From contig NZ_SJOO01000002.1 in the NCBI RefSeq assembly GCF_004331265.1, forward strand, positions 248,001 through 312,000: a DNA stretch of 64,000 bases. Reading direction: 5' to 3'. Origin of the DNA: Enterobacter wuhouensis (lineage in GTDB: Bacteria > Pseudomonadota > Gammaproteobacteria > Enterobacterales > Enterobacteriaceae). Below, piece after piece: positions 29,541-38,766 of the stretch. Each line of letters opens with the position of its first letter. Position 1 is the stretch's first letter. The notes beneath the pieces were generated by a model, which was given only the letters and a program-made list of their open reading frames with translations, had not been told where the DNA came from and ran no database searches. Position numbers and translations under genes: made by a program.

Positions 29541-31181
29541 TTACGCGTTTTTCAGCACTTCGCTGACAATCTCTACCGCTTCTTTTTCAATCTGCTGACG
29601 GTGCTCAGCGCCGAGGAAGCTTTCGCAATAGATTTTGTACGCATCTTCCGTACCGGATGGACGCGCGGCGAACCAGCCGTTTTCGGTCATCACTTTCAGG
29701 CCGCCGATAGACGCACCGTTACCCGGCGCCGCCGTCAGACGCGCGGTGATCGGGTCGCCCGCCAGGGTGCTTGCGCTGACCATTTCCGGAGAGAGTTTGG
29801 ACAGAGCGGCTTTCTGAGCAGAGGTCGCACCGGCCTGAATGCGGTTATAGCTTGGCGCACCAAAACGCTCCGCCAGCTCGTTGTAATGTTCCTGCGGGTT
29901 CTTACCGGTGACCGCGGTGATTTCCGCCGCCAGCAGGCACATGATGATGCCGTCTTTATCGGTTGACCACGGCGTGCCGTCGAAGCGCAGGAAGGACGCG
30001 CCCGCGCTCTCCTCACCGCCAAAGCCAAAGCTGCCGTCGTGAAGGCCGTCAACGAACCACTTGAAGCCCACCGGCACTTCTACCAGCTTGCGGCCCAGCG
30101 CCTCGACCACGCGGTCAATCATCGCGGAGGAGACCAGCGTTTTACCGACGGCTACCTCTTTGCCCCACTGCGGACGGTGCTGGAACAGGTAGTTAATCGC
30201 GACGGCCAGATAGTGGTTCGGGTTCATCAGCCCTGCCGGGGTGACGATGCCGTGACGGTCGTAATCCGGGTCGTTAGCAAACGCCAGGTCGAATTTGTCG
30301 CGCAGCGCCAGCAGGCCAGCCATCGCGCACTCGGAGGAGCAGTCCATGCGGATCGCGCCGTCTTTGTCCAGGTGCATAAAGCGGAAGGTCTGATCGACGT
30401 GATCGTTCACGATGGTCAAATCCAGCTTGTAATGCTCGGCAATGCGTTTCCAGTATTCGATACCGGAGCCGCCCAGCGGATCCACGCCCAGCTTCAGGCC
30501 GGCTTTCTGGATGGCCGCCATATCGACGATCTCCGCCAGCCCTTCTACGAACGGCTGCACCAGATCCTGTTCTTTCACGTGACCGGACGCCATGGCGGCA
30601 TCGAGAGAAATGCGCTTAACGCCTTTCAGATCGTTGGCTAACAGGGCGTTGGCGCGGTCTTCCACCACTTTGGTGACGTTGGTATCAGCCGGGCCACCGT
30701 TAGGCGGGTTGTATTTAATGCCGCCGTCATCCGGCGGGTTGTGGGATGGCGTGATAACGATACCGTCAGCCAGCGCACCGCCTTTTTTGTTGTGCACCAG
30801 GATGGCGTTAGACACCGCTGGCGTTGGCGTGAAGCCGTTGTTCTCCTGAACAATCACGTCTACGCCGTTTGCCGCCAGCACTTCCAGCACGGAAATGAAC
30901 GCCGGTTCAGACAGGGCGTGGGTATCTTTCCCCACGTAGCACGGACCGGTAACGCCATTTTTGGCGCGCTCTTCCGCGATAGCCTGGGCAATGGCCAGAA
31001 TGTGCGGTTCGTTAAAGCTATGGCGCGCCGCGCTGCCGCGGTGACCGGATGTACCAAACTTCACTGCGTGTTCTGCGTTGCCCACGACCGGCTTCAGCAC
31101 GTAATACTGGGAGGTCAGTTGAGCGACGTTAATCAAATCGCGTTGTTGTGCAGGTTGGCCTGCACGGCTGTGATTTGCCAT
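29541..31181 (-). CDS. pgm: Phosphoglucomutase
   Basis: Pgm interconverts glucose-1-phosphate and glucose-6-phosphate, supplying glycogen, trehalose and envelope sugar nucleotides. The start [20 protein letters not shown] gives the standard 546 aa; an ATG seven codons upstream is discounted. The phosphoserine loop TPSHNPP, the metal-binding loop DPDYDRHG and the phosphate-binding [10 protein letters not shown] are all present. It lies 24 bp downstream of seqA, as in E. coli. Confidence 0.98.
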   Translation of the reverse strand: MANHSRAGQPAQQRDLINVAQLTSQYYVLKPVVGNAEHAVKFGTSGHRGSAARHSFNEPHILAIAQAIAEERAKNGVTGPCYVGKDTHALSEPAFISVLEVLAANGVDVIVQENNGFTPTPAVSNAILVHNKKGGALADGIVITPSHNPPDDGGIKYNPPNGGPADTNVTKVVEDRANALLANDLKGVKRISLDAAMASGHVKEQDLVQPFVEGLAEIVDMAAIQKAGLKLGVDPLGGSGIEYWKRIAEHYKLDLTIVNDHVDQTFRFMHLDKDGAIRMDCSSECAMAGLLALRDKFDLAFANDPDYDRHGIVTPAGLMNPNHYLAVAINYLFQHRPQWGKEVAVGKTLVSSAMIDRVVEALGRKLVEVPVGFKWFVDGLHDGSFGFGGEESAGASFLRFDGTPWSTDKDGIIMCLLAAEITAVTGKNPQEHYNELAERFGAPSYNRIQAGATSAQKAALSKLSPEMVSASTLAGDPITARLTAAPGNGASIGGLKVMTENGWFAARPSGTEDAYKIYCESFLGAEHRQQIEKEAVEIVSEVLKNA

Positions 31182-31205
31182 TGCCTGGTCCTTCTGATGC
31201 AAGGG

Positions 31206-31754
31206 TTAAATTGTACCGCAAACCTTCTCAATCAATTCCGCCGGGAACTGCATGGACTGCATGATATGTTCAACCATGCTGCACTTGCGGCCCGTATTGG
31301 TATTGGTGATGACCCAGTACGGTGTGCCCGGGACATGCTTAGGTTTGGTTTGGTTGCCATTTTGCAGCAGCGTCTGCTCGTCGCCCGCGAAATAGACCCG
31401 CGTGCGGCCGTGCAGCGACTCGGTCGCTTCAGCAAACGCATTGTTATCCAGTGAATAAAGTGTAGACAGCACCAGCATGAAGCGATTAACCGCTTTTTTC
31501 TGCTCGGCGTATTCATCGGAGAGCAGCAGCTCGCGCATCGCGCGCACTTTATCTTTTACCTGCGCCACGGCCGGTTTAGCTTGCGCGACAACGCTCGGCT
31601 GAGACACGACATCTTTAGCGACAAGGGTGACAGGCTGTGAGGCGGCGGAAATTTTAAGCATACGCCGTAAAATGTCGGACGCGCTCTCCCCGATATGCCG
31701 CGTTTGGCTGGCAATAAACTGATAGAGTTCGTCATCAACTTCGATTGTTTTCAT
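31206..31754 (-). CDS. seqA: Replication initiation sequestration protein SeqA
   Basis: SeqA binds hemimethylated GATC sites, delaying re-initiation at oriC and organising new DNA. The start MKTIEVDDELYQFIASQTRH gives 182 aa. The N-terminal ~35 residues form the filament-forming domain, and the C-terminal domain carries the GATC-binding loop region (TRVYFAGDEQTLLQNGNQTK). It is transcribed with pgm, an arrangement conserved in enterobacteria. Confidence 0.97.
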   Translation of the reverse strand: MKTIEVDDELYQFIASQTRHIGESASDILRRMLKISAASQPVTLVAKDVVSQPSVVAQAKPAVAQVKDKVRAMRELLLSDEYAEQKKAVNRFMLVLSTLYSLDNNAFAEATESLHGRTRVYFAGDEQTLLQNGNQTKPKHVPGTPYWVITNTNTGRKCSMVEHIMQSMQFPAELIEKVCGTI

Positions 31755-31937
31755 CTTAATCCAGTGCGATATCTTATCTGAATACAAGTCGTTGGGATTA
31801 TAGGGTCAAATCCCAACAGCGGATAGCGTCAAACCCGGTTGGCGGCAAAAGTCAGATTAAACTGGAACCTTGCAGCCGGGCGGCAGAATGGTCAACATGA
31901 TACCCTAACCTGACATACGTAAAAAAAGAACTTTGCC

Positions 31938-32711
31938 ATGAAATTGAATACCCGAGCGCAATCTGCACAATCGCCGAACAATAATCCTCCCATCGTACTG
32001 GTTCACGGGCTGTTTGGTAGCCTCGATAACCTGGGCGTGCTGGCGCGCGATCTGGTAACCGATCACGATATTTTACAGGTTGATATGCGCAATCACGGCC
32101 TTTCCGGGCGTTCCGACGAGATGACCTACGCGGCGATGGCGCAGGATCTGCTGGATACGCTCGATGCACATAACCTGAAGAAGGTAACGCCGATCGGGCA
32201 TTCAATGGGGGGCAAAGCGGTAATGGCCCTGACGGCGCTTGCGCCGGAGCGTATCAACGGGCTGATTGTCATTGACGTCGCGCCTGTGGATTACAACGTC
32301 CGCCGTCACGATGAGATCTTCGCCGCCATTAATGCGGTCACGGAAGCGGGTGTCGCGACGCGCCAGCAGGCTGCCGCCGTGATGCGTGAGCATCTGGATG
32401 AGGAAGGGGTCGTGCAGTTCCTGCTGAAGTCGTTCGTCGACGGGCAATGGCGTTTTAACGTGCCGGTGCTCTGGGAGCAGTACAACAACATCGTGGGTTG
32501 GGAAAGCATTCCCGCCTGGCCGCACCCTACCCTGTTTATCCGCGGCGGGAACTCACCTTACGTCACCGACGCGTACCGTGACGCCCTGCTGGCACAATTC
32601 CCGCAGGCGCGCGCCCACGTTATCGCCGGTGCCGGACACTGGGTTCACGCCGAAAAGCCTGACGCCGTACTGCGTGCCATCCGTCGCTATCTCACTGATA
32701 CAGCGAATTGA
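31938..32711 (+). CDS. ybfF: Alpha/beta-hydrolase esterase YbfF
   Basis: This cytosolic acyl-CoA/ester hydrolase has a broad, poorly defined natural substrate. The 257-aa protein has the alpha/beta-hydrolase fold: oxyanion-hole region VLVHGLFGS, nucleophile elbow GHSMGGKAV (Ser near residue 92), and C-terminal catalytic His in GAGHWVHAEKP. It is divergent from seqA across about 180 bp with no other ORF. Confidence 0.95.
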   Translation: MKLNTRAQSAQSPNNNPPIVLVHGLFGSLDNLGVLARDLVTDHDILQVDMRNHGLSGRSDEMTYAAMAQDLLDTLDAHNLKKVTPIGHSMGGKAVMALTALAPERINGLIVIDVAPVDYNVRRHDEIFAAINAVTEAGVATRQQAAAVMREHLDEEGVVQFLLKSFVDGQWRFNVPVLWEQYNNIVGWESIPAWPHPTLFIRGGNSPYVTDAYRDALLAQFPQARAHVIAGAGHWVHAEKPDAVLRAIRRYLTDTAN

Positions 32712-32725
32712 TTAAAAAGACAGCG
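32706..32725 (+). promoter_or_regulatory. Degenerate LexA-box-like site upstream of ybfE
   Basis: AATTGATTAAAAAGACAGCG matches the position and sequence of the SOS box reported upstream of E. coli ybfE, but the first conserved triplet is TTG instead of CTG. It overlaps the last codons of ybfF. LexA control is plausible but weakened by this change. Confidence 0.4.
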
Positions 32726-32839
32726 ACTGGAAGTCTGCGGGCTTCCAGTCGTTGGCGTGCCGTTTTCGCTGATGTATGATGGCGCGCTTATCGCCCGGGC
32801 ATTAGCAGGGCGGCGTGTTTCCCCCGAAGTCTCAGAATC

Positions 32840-33127
32840 ATGGCCAAAGAACAAACGGACCGTACGACACTAGATCTGTTCGCGAATGAGCGTCGACCGG
32901 GACGACCGAAAACGAATCCGCTTTCGCGCGATGAACAGCTGCGTATTAATAAACGCAACCAGCTTAAACGCGATAAAAATCGTGGGCTTAAGCGTGTCGA
33001 ACTGAAGCTCAATGCCGATGCCGTCGATGCACTGAATGAGCTGGCCGAGGCACGTAACATCAGCCGCAGCGAGCTGATTGAAGAGATGTTAATCACCCAG
33101 CTTGAGACATTGCGCGGCAAGGCATAA
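32840..33127 (+). CDS. ybfE: LexA-regulated protein YbfE (CopB/ribbon-helix-helix-like)
   Basis: The 95-aa basic protein begins MAKEQTDRTTLDLFANERRP with an RPGRPKTNPLSR AT-hook-like stretch. Its C-terminal half (VELKLNADAVDALNELAEAR, then NISRSELIEEML) looks like a ribbon-helix-helix motif. In E. coli it belongs to the LexA regulon; its biochemical role is unknown. It lies between ybfF and fldA, as usual. Confidence 0.92.
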   Translation: MAKEQTDRTTLDLFANERRPGRPKTNPLSRDEQLRINKRNQLKRDKNRGLKRVELKLNADAVDALNELAEARNISRSELIEEMLITQLETLRGKA

Positions 33128-33282
33128 GTCTGAAAATCTCCTTTATTACCCTTTTCATGTAGCACAGAGTGCAGTCCTGCGCGATAGCTGTTTCCGCAGG
33201 GTTGCCTGTTCTGCTATTATTGCCCTTATCCGTGGACAAATTGCGCCACCATACCATTAAGTTTCAAGAGGTTATTTTACTC

Positions 33283-33813
33283 ATGGCAATCATCGGCATT
33301 TTCTTCGGCAGTGATACCGGCAATACCGAAAATATCGCAAAAAACATCCAAAAACAGCTCGGTAAAGACGTTGCCGATGTGCACGACATCGCCAAGAGCA
33401 GCAAAGAAGATCTCGAAGGCTATGACATCCTGCTGCTGGGCATTCCCACCTGGTACTACGGCGAAGCGCAGTGCGACTGGGATGATTTCTTCCCAACCCT
33501 GGAAGAAGTGGACTTCAACGGCAAGCTCGTTGCCCTGTTCGGCTGCGGCGATCAGGAAGACTATGCAGAGTACTTCTGCGACGCGCTGGGCACCATCCGC
33601 GACATCATTGAGCCGCGCGGTGCCGCTATCGTAGGCCACTGGCCGACGGCGGGTTACCACTTTGAAGCGTCCAAAGGCCTGGCGGATGACGACCACTTCG
33701 TGGGTCTGGCCATCGACGAAGATCGCCAGCCGGAACTCACCGCTGAGCGCGTTGAAAAATGGGTTAAGCAGGTTCGCGAAGAGCTGAACCTGGACGACAT
33801 CCTTAACGCCTGA
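33283..33813 (+). CDS. fldA: Flavodoxin 1
   Basis: FldA is an essential FMN electron carrier for biotin, methionine and isoprenoid enzymes and for radical-SAM activation. The start [20 protein letters not shown] gives 176 aa; upstream codons in the same frame belong to the leader. The phosphate loop GSDTGNTE (residues 9-16) and the FMN-stacking loops [12 protein letters not shown] and [12 protein letters not shown] are intact. A GC hairpin (GCGCAG/CTGCGC, 33822-33841) follows the stop. Confidence 0.98.
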   Translation: MAIIGIFFGSDTGNTENIAKNIQKQLGKDVADVHDIAKSSKEDLEGYDILLLGIPTWYYGEAQCDWDDFFPTLEEVDFNGKLVALFGCGDQEDYAEYFCDALGTIRDIIEPRGAAIVGHWPTAGYHFEASKGLADDDHFVGLAIDEDRQPELTAERVEKWVKQVREELNLDDILNA

Positions 33814-34025
33814 TACTCCTGCGGCGCAGCTCCGGCTGCGCCCGTTTTCCAGGTAAAACCGATTAAATTAATTGCTACAAACTTTTAACTTTTTCGCTCA
33901 GACCTGTACAATATCCCCCTGGTAAAAAGTGGGTGCCATCGAACAAGTTTGTTGGTGATACCACGTTTTTATAAGCATACTTTGCTTGAGACTTGCAGTT
34001 TTCATTTAGGCATGGCAGTTCTATA

Positions 34026-34112
34026 ATGAGACGCATTATCCCAAGTGCATTTTCTGTCACTTCTTCGTTAGAAGTGAATCGTTTAGCAACAGGACAGATT
34101 CCGCATGACTGA
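34026..34112 (+). CDS. uof: Uof, upstream ORF coupled to fur
   Basis: The 28-codon ORF MRRIIPSAFSVTSSLEVNRL followed by ATGQIPHD overlaps the fur start by eight bases. It has the length and position of E. coli uof, whose translation is coupled to fur and is repressed by the iron-responsive sRNA RyhB. Its ATG overlaps a TATAAT hexamer (34022-34027) that may serve as a fur-proximal -10, so translation of uof requires a transcript from further upstream. RyhB pairing was not checked. Confidence 0.85.
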   Translation: MRRIIPSAFSVTSSLEVNRLATGQIPHD

Positions 34113-34551
34113 CAACAATACCGCATTAAAGAAGGCTGGCCTGAAAGTAACGCTTCCTCGGTTAAAAATCCTTGAAGTGCTTCAGGGGCCAGACAATCAC
34201 CATGTCAGTGCGGAAGACCTTTACAAGCGTCTTATCGACATGGGCGAAGAGATTGGGCTGGCAACCGTGTATCGTGTGCTGAACCAGTTCGATGACGCGG
34301 GCATTGTTACCCGTCATAATTTCGAAGGCGGTAAATCCGTTTTCGAACTGACCCAGCAGCACCACCACGATCACCTGATCTGCCTCGATTGTGGCAAGGT
34401 CATTGAATTCAGCGATGATTCAATCGAATCACGCCAGCGTGAAATCGCCGCGCGTCACGGCATCCGCCTGACCAACCACAGCCTGTACCTCTACGGTCAC
34501 TGTGCAGAAGGCGATTGCCGCGAAAATGAACATGCGCACGACGCAAAATAA
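34105..34551 (+). CDS. fur: Ferric uptake regulator
   Basis: Fur is the Fe2+-dependent repressor of iron uptake. The 148-aa protein has the N-terminal winged helix (GLKVTLPRLKILEVLQ) and a dimerisation domain. The metal site QQHHHDHLICLDCGK contains the His cluster and the first zinc CxxC pair; a second Cys pair lies in GHCAEGDCRENEHAH near the end. It is translationally linked to uof and followed by a strong terminator. Confidence 0.99.
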   Translation: MTDNNTALKKAGLKVTLPRLKILEVLQGPDNHHVSAEDLYKRLIDMGEEIGLATVYRVLNQFDDAGIVTRHNFEGGKSVFELTQQHHHDHLICLDCGKVIEFSDDSIESRQREIAARHGIRLTNHSLYLYGHCAEGDCRENEHAHDAK

Positions 34552-34569
34552 GTGAGTGTTCATACTCTG

Positions 34570-34596
34570 AGCCAGCCGTAAGGTTGGCTTTTTTTT
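34570..34596 (+). terminator. fur terminator
   Basis: AGCCAGCC-GTAA-GGTTGGCT is a stem-loop with eight T after it, just downstream of fur. Confidence 0.85.
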
Positions 34597-34606
34597 GCCT
34601 GAAAAA

Positions 34607-34683
34607 AGCCCGGTGGCGCTGCGCTAACCGGGCCTACGGGCTGTGACACCGTTGTAGACCCGTAAGCGCAGCGCCACCGGGCG
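34607..34683. repeat. BIME between fur and chiQ
   Basis: Inverted REP units (GCCCGGTGGCGCTGCGCTAA and a mirrored AAGCGCAGCGCCACCGGGCG) lie between the convergent fur and chiQ genes. The outer arms are almost perfectly complementary. Confidence 0.85.
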
Positions 34684-34692
34684 TAAAGCAAC

Positions 34693-35022
34693 TTACTTAT
34701 TGTTATTGCGGATCTCGTCCCAGATCTTATCGCAACGCTTCGCTACGTCCTGATCGTTACCGGTTTTACGCGCCTGAATGCAGGCCTGATAATCCATTAC
34801 GCGGACGTTCTCCTGCGTCGCGAACTGCTCATGCGCTTTCTCTTTCTTCAGCACATTAAGCACGCTCTGACAGGCCTCGATTTTCTCCGGCGATCCTTGT
34901 GCAGTGTTGATGCAGGCGCTGTACGCCTCTTTAAGACGTGAGTCTTCTTTCTGTGCCCGATCCTGCGCACACCCCACCAGCCCCGATGCCAGCAGCGCGA
35001 CGATTACCATTTTTTTCATCAT
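34693..35022 (-). CDS. chiQ: Chitosugar-induced lipoprotein ChiQ
   Basis: ChiQ (YbfN) is a small lipoprotein made with the chitoporin; its exact role is unknown. The start MMKKMVIVALLASGLVGCAQ, preceded by a GGAGA site six bases upstream, gives 109 aa with a lipobox LVGC (Cys18); the second Met three bases on is an equal alternative. The mature part is charged and alpha-helical with four further cysteines, which could form disulfides in the periplasm. It lies 44 bp after chiP in the same operon. Confidence 0.9.
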   Translation of the reverse strand: MMKKMVIVALLASGLVGCAQDRAQKEDSRLKEAYSACINTAQGSPEKIEACQSVLNVLKKEKAHEQFATQENVRVMDYQACIQARKTGNDQDVAKRCDKIWDEIRNNNK

Positions 35023-35066
35023 GTGCAGTCTCCATGTCGGCGGGACATAGCCCGCCGGCGCGTTCA

Positions 35067-36482
35067 TCAGAAGATAGTGAATGGTGCGATAACCATGAAT
35101 TTCACGTCACGCTCATCCTGGAAGATGTTGTTGTAGCCACCGCCATAGCTTGGCAGATCGGAATGGTTGTCATACTGCGTGAAGTGCAGCTTGAACATCG
35201 TGCCCTTGGCTCGACCATCCTGCAGTACATATGCTGCATCCAGGCTGTAGGCAGATTCTTTCAGGCGCTGGCTCTGATCGTAGATTGGTGCACTGCTTGG
35301 TTTTGCATCCCAGCCGTAAGCGTAGGAAGCGCCAACCGACCAGCCTGCGAGGTTCCAGTTTTTGAGATCGTACATTGCGCCGAAGAAGACCGCTTTTTCA
35401 CCATTGGCGTTGAAGTCAGAGCGGTTATCCCACCAAATATCTAAGCGTCCATTTGAGGAAGCGTAGGTTGGCGTCATGCGCTGCAGGAAGAAGCCCTGAT
35501 TACCGTCTGCTTTAACCCAGGTACCTTCCAGACGAAGATCGACCTGGCCAATTTTGTAGCCAAAGGTTAAAGCCTGCAGCCAGGCCGTGCCGTCATATAA
35601 ATCGTTGGCCAGCGCGACGTCATCGTTAGTCCTTAAGTTATTTTGCGCATCGGCTTTATCACGTGCGCCATAGAACTGATAGCTGGTGGAGAGCGGGCTG
35701 CCAGCGATATCAAATTTATACGATGCCTTAGCAAAGTACTGATCCATATAGCCTTCAGCCTGACCAAACGCCGCTTCCAGGACAAGGTCATTTTTAAAGT
35801 CGTACTTCACCCCCAAAGAGTGGAGATAATCCACTTTGGTTTTACGATCGCCCTGATAGAACTTGTCCATCTCGATGTGCCACGGCGCTTTGTACTCGTT
35901 GGTCCACATATAGGAGAAGCTCAGCGCGCCCGCATCGCCGTAGTCAAAATTCGCCCCGGCTTCTGCGCCCTGATAGGTGCCCGGCATAAAGCTCCAGTGC
36001 GGGGCTAACAGCGTCTGGCCGGTTGGCTGAATATAGCCCCCGCGCGCCCAGACCGGTCCATATTTGAATTTCGCTGCGGCCTTGTACAGGCTGATACCGC
36101 TTTTATCGCCGGACCAGTCTTCTTTATAGGCTTTGTTGCTGGAGGAGAAGGCAATTTCGTTCGGGTGTGCGCTATCGCCGTTTTCAGCCATTTCAATGGC
36201 CGTAAACGCGGCGATATCCAGACCAAACATATCGGCGACATAACCCGACTGGAAGTCCAGGTTGGCGTTCCAGGTGGAGTGAGAAAGGTTGGTTTTATAT
36301 TTATCTTCTGTGACGTCTTTACGGTCACGCTCACGCTGCCAGTAATAAATACCGCCCGTGAGGGTAGAATCATCGATGAATCCTTCTGCCTTAGCTTCTG
36401 GGGTAATTACCAGGCTCGACATTGCCGTCACGCCGGCGATAGCCAGCGCCAGCGCACTACGTTTGCCACTGAACGTACGCAT
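35067..36482 (-). CDS. chiP: Chitoporin (OprD-family outer-membrane channel)
   Basis: ChiP carries chitooligosaccharides across the outer membrane. The 471-aa protein has a signal peptide ending in AKA (about residue 32). The beta-barrel body is rich in Trp/Tyr/Gly, with typical OprD motifs such as [14 protein letters not shown], and a terminal strand ending VIAPFTIF (aromatic C-terminus for Bam recognition). Expression is expected to be controlled by NagC and by ChiX pairing at the ribosome site. It supplies substrates for the nearby nag genes. Confidence 0.96.
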   Translation of the reverse strand: MRTFSGKRSALALAIAGVTAMSSLVITPEAKAEGFIDDSTLTGGIYYWQRERDRKDVTEDKYKTNLSHSTWNANLDFQSGYVADMFGLDIAAFTAIEMAENGDSAHPNEIAFSSSNKAYKEDWSGDKSGISLYKAAAKFKYGPVWARGGYIQPTGQTLLAPHWSFMPGTYQGAEAGANFDYGDAGALSFSYMWTNEYKAPWHIEMDKFYQGDRKTKVDYLHSLGVKYDFKNDLVLEAAFGQAEGYMDQYFAKASYKFDIAGSPLSTSYQFYGARDKADAQNNLRTNDDVALANDLYDGTAWLQALTFGYKIGQVDLRLEGTWVKADGNQGFFLQRMTPTYASSNGRLDIWWDNRSDFNANGEKAVFFGAMYDLKNWNLAGWSVGASYAYGWDAKPSSAPIYDQSQRLKESAYSLDAAYVLQDGRAKGTMFKLHFTQYDNHSDLPSYGGGYNNIFQDERDVKFMVIAPFTIF

Positions 36483-36487
36483 AGATT

Positions 36488-36501
36488 ATTCCTCTTTGAC
36501 G
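36488..36501 (-). promoter_or_regulatory. ChiX sRNA pairing site at the chiP ribosome site
   Basis: On the minus strand the chiP leader reads CGTCAAAGAGGAAT, overlapping the Shine-Dalgarno. It is the exact complement of 14 nt (ATTCCTCTTTGACG) of E. coli ChiX as I recall it. ChiX silencing of chiP at this place is established in E. coli and Salmonella. The chiX gene itself is not in this window. Confidence 0.75.
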
Positions 36502-36589
36502 AATTAAAACGCCTAAAACGGCGAAAATATAAAAGACCTAATGGTCAGGGGTAGTTAGAAATACCCTCGAATTAACTACCGCCTTTAGG

Positions 36590-36612
36590 TTATTTTTCGC
36601 GACGCGAATTAT
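36590..36612. promoter_or_regulatory. NagC-type operator upstream of chiP
   Basis: TTATTTTTCGCGACGCGAAT followed by TAT has the NagC operator layout, a central CG-containing core with flanking TTA/TAA A/T arms, like the nagE operator at 40899-40920. It sits about 110 bp upstream of chiP. The rest of 36613-36870 is A/T-rich with no ORF. Confidence 0.5.
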
Positions 36613-36874
36613 CAATGCTTTTTAATAAGCAAAAGTCAGGATTATGACGAAGTGCACATAATTAGTAGTGCTTTGTAACATTTGCGGTGAAGCGAGGAAT
36701 GACGGGATATAGCGAGATTTTTCAGGCAGTAACGCCGAAATTTTATGCCTATTTTTTGACCTTATGTAATTTGATAAATACACAAACTTTTTTTAGAAAA
36801 ATAAGTAGCACCTCATTGACCTGTTTTTTGGGGAAATAGTATTTCAACAGTCCGTTAATGACATGATCGATAAA

Positions 36875-36903
36875 TAAAAAAAACGCCGCTTACCGCGGCG
36901 TTT
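36875..36903 (-). terminator. glnS terminator
   Basis: The stem AAACGCCGC/GCGGCGTTT (36881-36903) is followed on the minus strand by a U-tract from the A-run at 36875-36883. It lies just downstream of glnS. Confidence 0.85.
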
Positions 36904-36929
36904 GTTTCTCATTGACCAGAGCAGCGATA

Positions 36930-38597
36930 TTATTCGCCGATTTTAGCCCAGGTGTCACGCAGACCTACGGTACGGTTAAATACCGGTTTTTCTGCTGTGC
37001 TGTAGCGGCTGTCGAGACAGAAGTAACCTTCACGCTCGAACTGGAACGCTTTACCGGCTTCCGCGGCTTTCAGTGACGGTTCAGCGAAGCCCTGCTTGAT
37101 AACCAGTGACTCAGGGTTAATGGTCGCCAGGAAGTCTTCTGCAGCACCTGGGTTAGGCACGCTGAACAGACGGTCGTACAGGCGGATTTCTACAGGCAGC
37201 GCATGCGTCGCGCTCACCCAGTGAATAACGCCCTTCACTTTACGACCATCAGCAGGATCTTTGCTCAGGGTCTCTGCATCGTAAGAGCAGAAGATGGTGG
37301 TGATGTTGCCTTCCGCATCTTTCTCCACGCGCTCGGCTTTGATTACGTATGCGTTACGCAGACGCACTTCTTTACCCATCACCAGACGCTTGTACTGCTT
37401 GTTCGCTTCCTCGCGGAAGTCAGCGCGATCGATCCAGATCTCGCCGCTGAACGGCACGTCGCGGGTGCCCATCTCCGGCTTGCTCGGATGGTTAGGCATA
37501 GACACCAGCTCGCTCTCGCCCTGCGGGTAGTTTTCGATTACCAGCTTAACCGGGTCGATAACCGCCATCGCGCGCGGGGCGTTTTCGTTCAGGTCTTCAC
37601 GGATGCAGGACTCCAGTGAAGCGATCTCAATGGTGTTGTCCTGCTTGGTGACGCCGATACGTTTGCAGAACTCGCGGATAGACGCGGAGGTATAGCCGCG
37701 ACGGCGCAGACCGGAGATGGTTGGCATACGCGGGTCATCCCAGCCTTCAACGTGCTTGTCGGTGACCAGCAGGTTCAGCTTGCGCTTGGACATCACGGTG
37801 TATTCCAGGTTCAGACGAGAGAACTCGTACTGACGTGGATGCACGGGAATGGTGATGTTGTCCAGCACCCAGTCGTACAGGCGGCGGTTGTCCTGGAACT
37901 CCAGCGTACACAGGGAGTGCGTAATGCCTTCCAGCGCATCGCTGATGCAGTGGGTGAAGTCGTACATCGGATAGATGCACCACTTGTTGCCGGTCTGGTG
38001 GTGTTCAGCAAACTTGATGCGGTACAGCACCGGATCGCGCATCACGATGAACGGAGACGCCATGTCGATTTTCGCACGCAGGCACGCTTTGCCTTCTTCG
38101 AAGCCGCCGGCACGCATTTTTTCAAACAGCGCCAGGTTCTCTTCCACGCTGCGATCGCGGAACGGGCTGTTTTTGCCCGGCGCGGTCAGCGTACCGCGAT
38201 ATTCACGGATTTCATCAGCAGACAGTTCGTCAACATACGCCAGACCTTTATTGATCAGTTCAACCGCGTAGGCGTACAGCTGATCGAAATAGTCAGAGGA
38301 GTAGCAGATATCGCCAGACCAGTTGAAGCCCAGCCATTGCACGTCGTTCTTGATGGACTCAACGTATTCGATGTCTTCTTTTACGGGGTTGGTGTCATCG
38401 AAACGCAGGTTGCACTGGCCCTGATAGTCTTGCGCAATACCAAAGTTCAGGCAGATAGATTTCGCATGCCCAATATGCAGGTAGCCGTTCGGCTCCGGCG
38501 GGAAACGGGTATGAATTGTGGTGTGCTTACCACTGGCCAGATCTTCATCGATGATCTGACGAATAAAGTTACTCGGGCGGGCTTCTGCCTCACTCAT
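36930..38597 (-). CDS. glnS: Glutaminyl-tRNA synthetase
   Basis: GlnS charges tRNA-Gln; four tRNA-Gln genes lie about 10 kb away. The class I synthetase of 555 aa has the HIGH-type motif [15 protein letters not shown] (about residues 32-46) and the KMSKS-type VMSKRK. The C-terminal beta-barrel anticodon domain ends with the [13 protein letters not shown] region. It is separated from nagE by about 170 bp with a terminator. Confidence 0.98.
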   Translation of the reverse strand: MSEAEARPSNFIRQIIDEDLASGKHTTIHTRFPPEPNGYLHIGHAKSICLNFGIAQDYQGQCNLRFDDTNPVKEDIEYVESIKNDVQWLGFNWSGDICYSSDYFDQLYAYAVELINKGLAYVDELSADEIREYRGTLTAPGKNSPFRDRSVEENLALFEKMRAGGFEEGKACLRAKIDMASPFIVMRDPVLYRIKFAEHHQTGNKWCIYPMYDFTHCISDALEGITHSLCTLEFQDNRRLYDWVLDNITIPVHPRQYEFSRLNLEYTVMSKRKLNLLVTDKHVEGWDDPRMPTISGLRRRGYTSASIREFCKRIGVTKQDNTIEIASLESCIREDLNENAPRAMAVIDPVKLVIENYPQGESELVSMPNHPSKPEMGTRDVPFSGEIWIDRADFREEANKQYKRLVMGKEVRLRNAYVIKAERVEKDAEGNITTIFCSYDAETLSKDPADGRKVKGVIHWVSATHALPVEIRLYDRLFSVPNPGAAEDFLATINPESLVIKQGFAEPSLKAAEAGKAFQFEREGYFCLDSRYSTAEKPVFNRTVGLRDTWAKIGE

Positions 38598-38707
38598 CGT
38601 GGATTCCTCAAAGCGTAAACAACGTATAACGGCATATGATCTTATAAGCCGGACGTAGTGACAACCCTTAAAACGTCTCTTGAGAAAATAATGGGGGCAT
38701 TTGCTGC

Positions 38708-38745
38708 AAAAAAAAGCGGCGGAGGAAATCCCCCGCCGCTTAAGG
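38708..38745 (-). terminator. nagE terminator
   Basis: AAGCGGCGG pairs with CCGCCGCTT. On the minus strand the hairpin is followed by a long U-tract from the A-run at 38708-38715. Confidence 0.85.
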
Positions 38746-38766
38746 CATGACTCTACTCAGGAGCGA

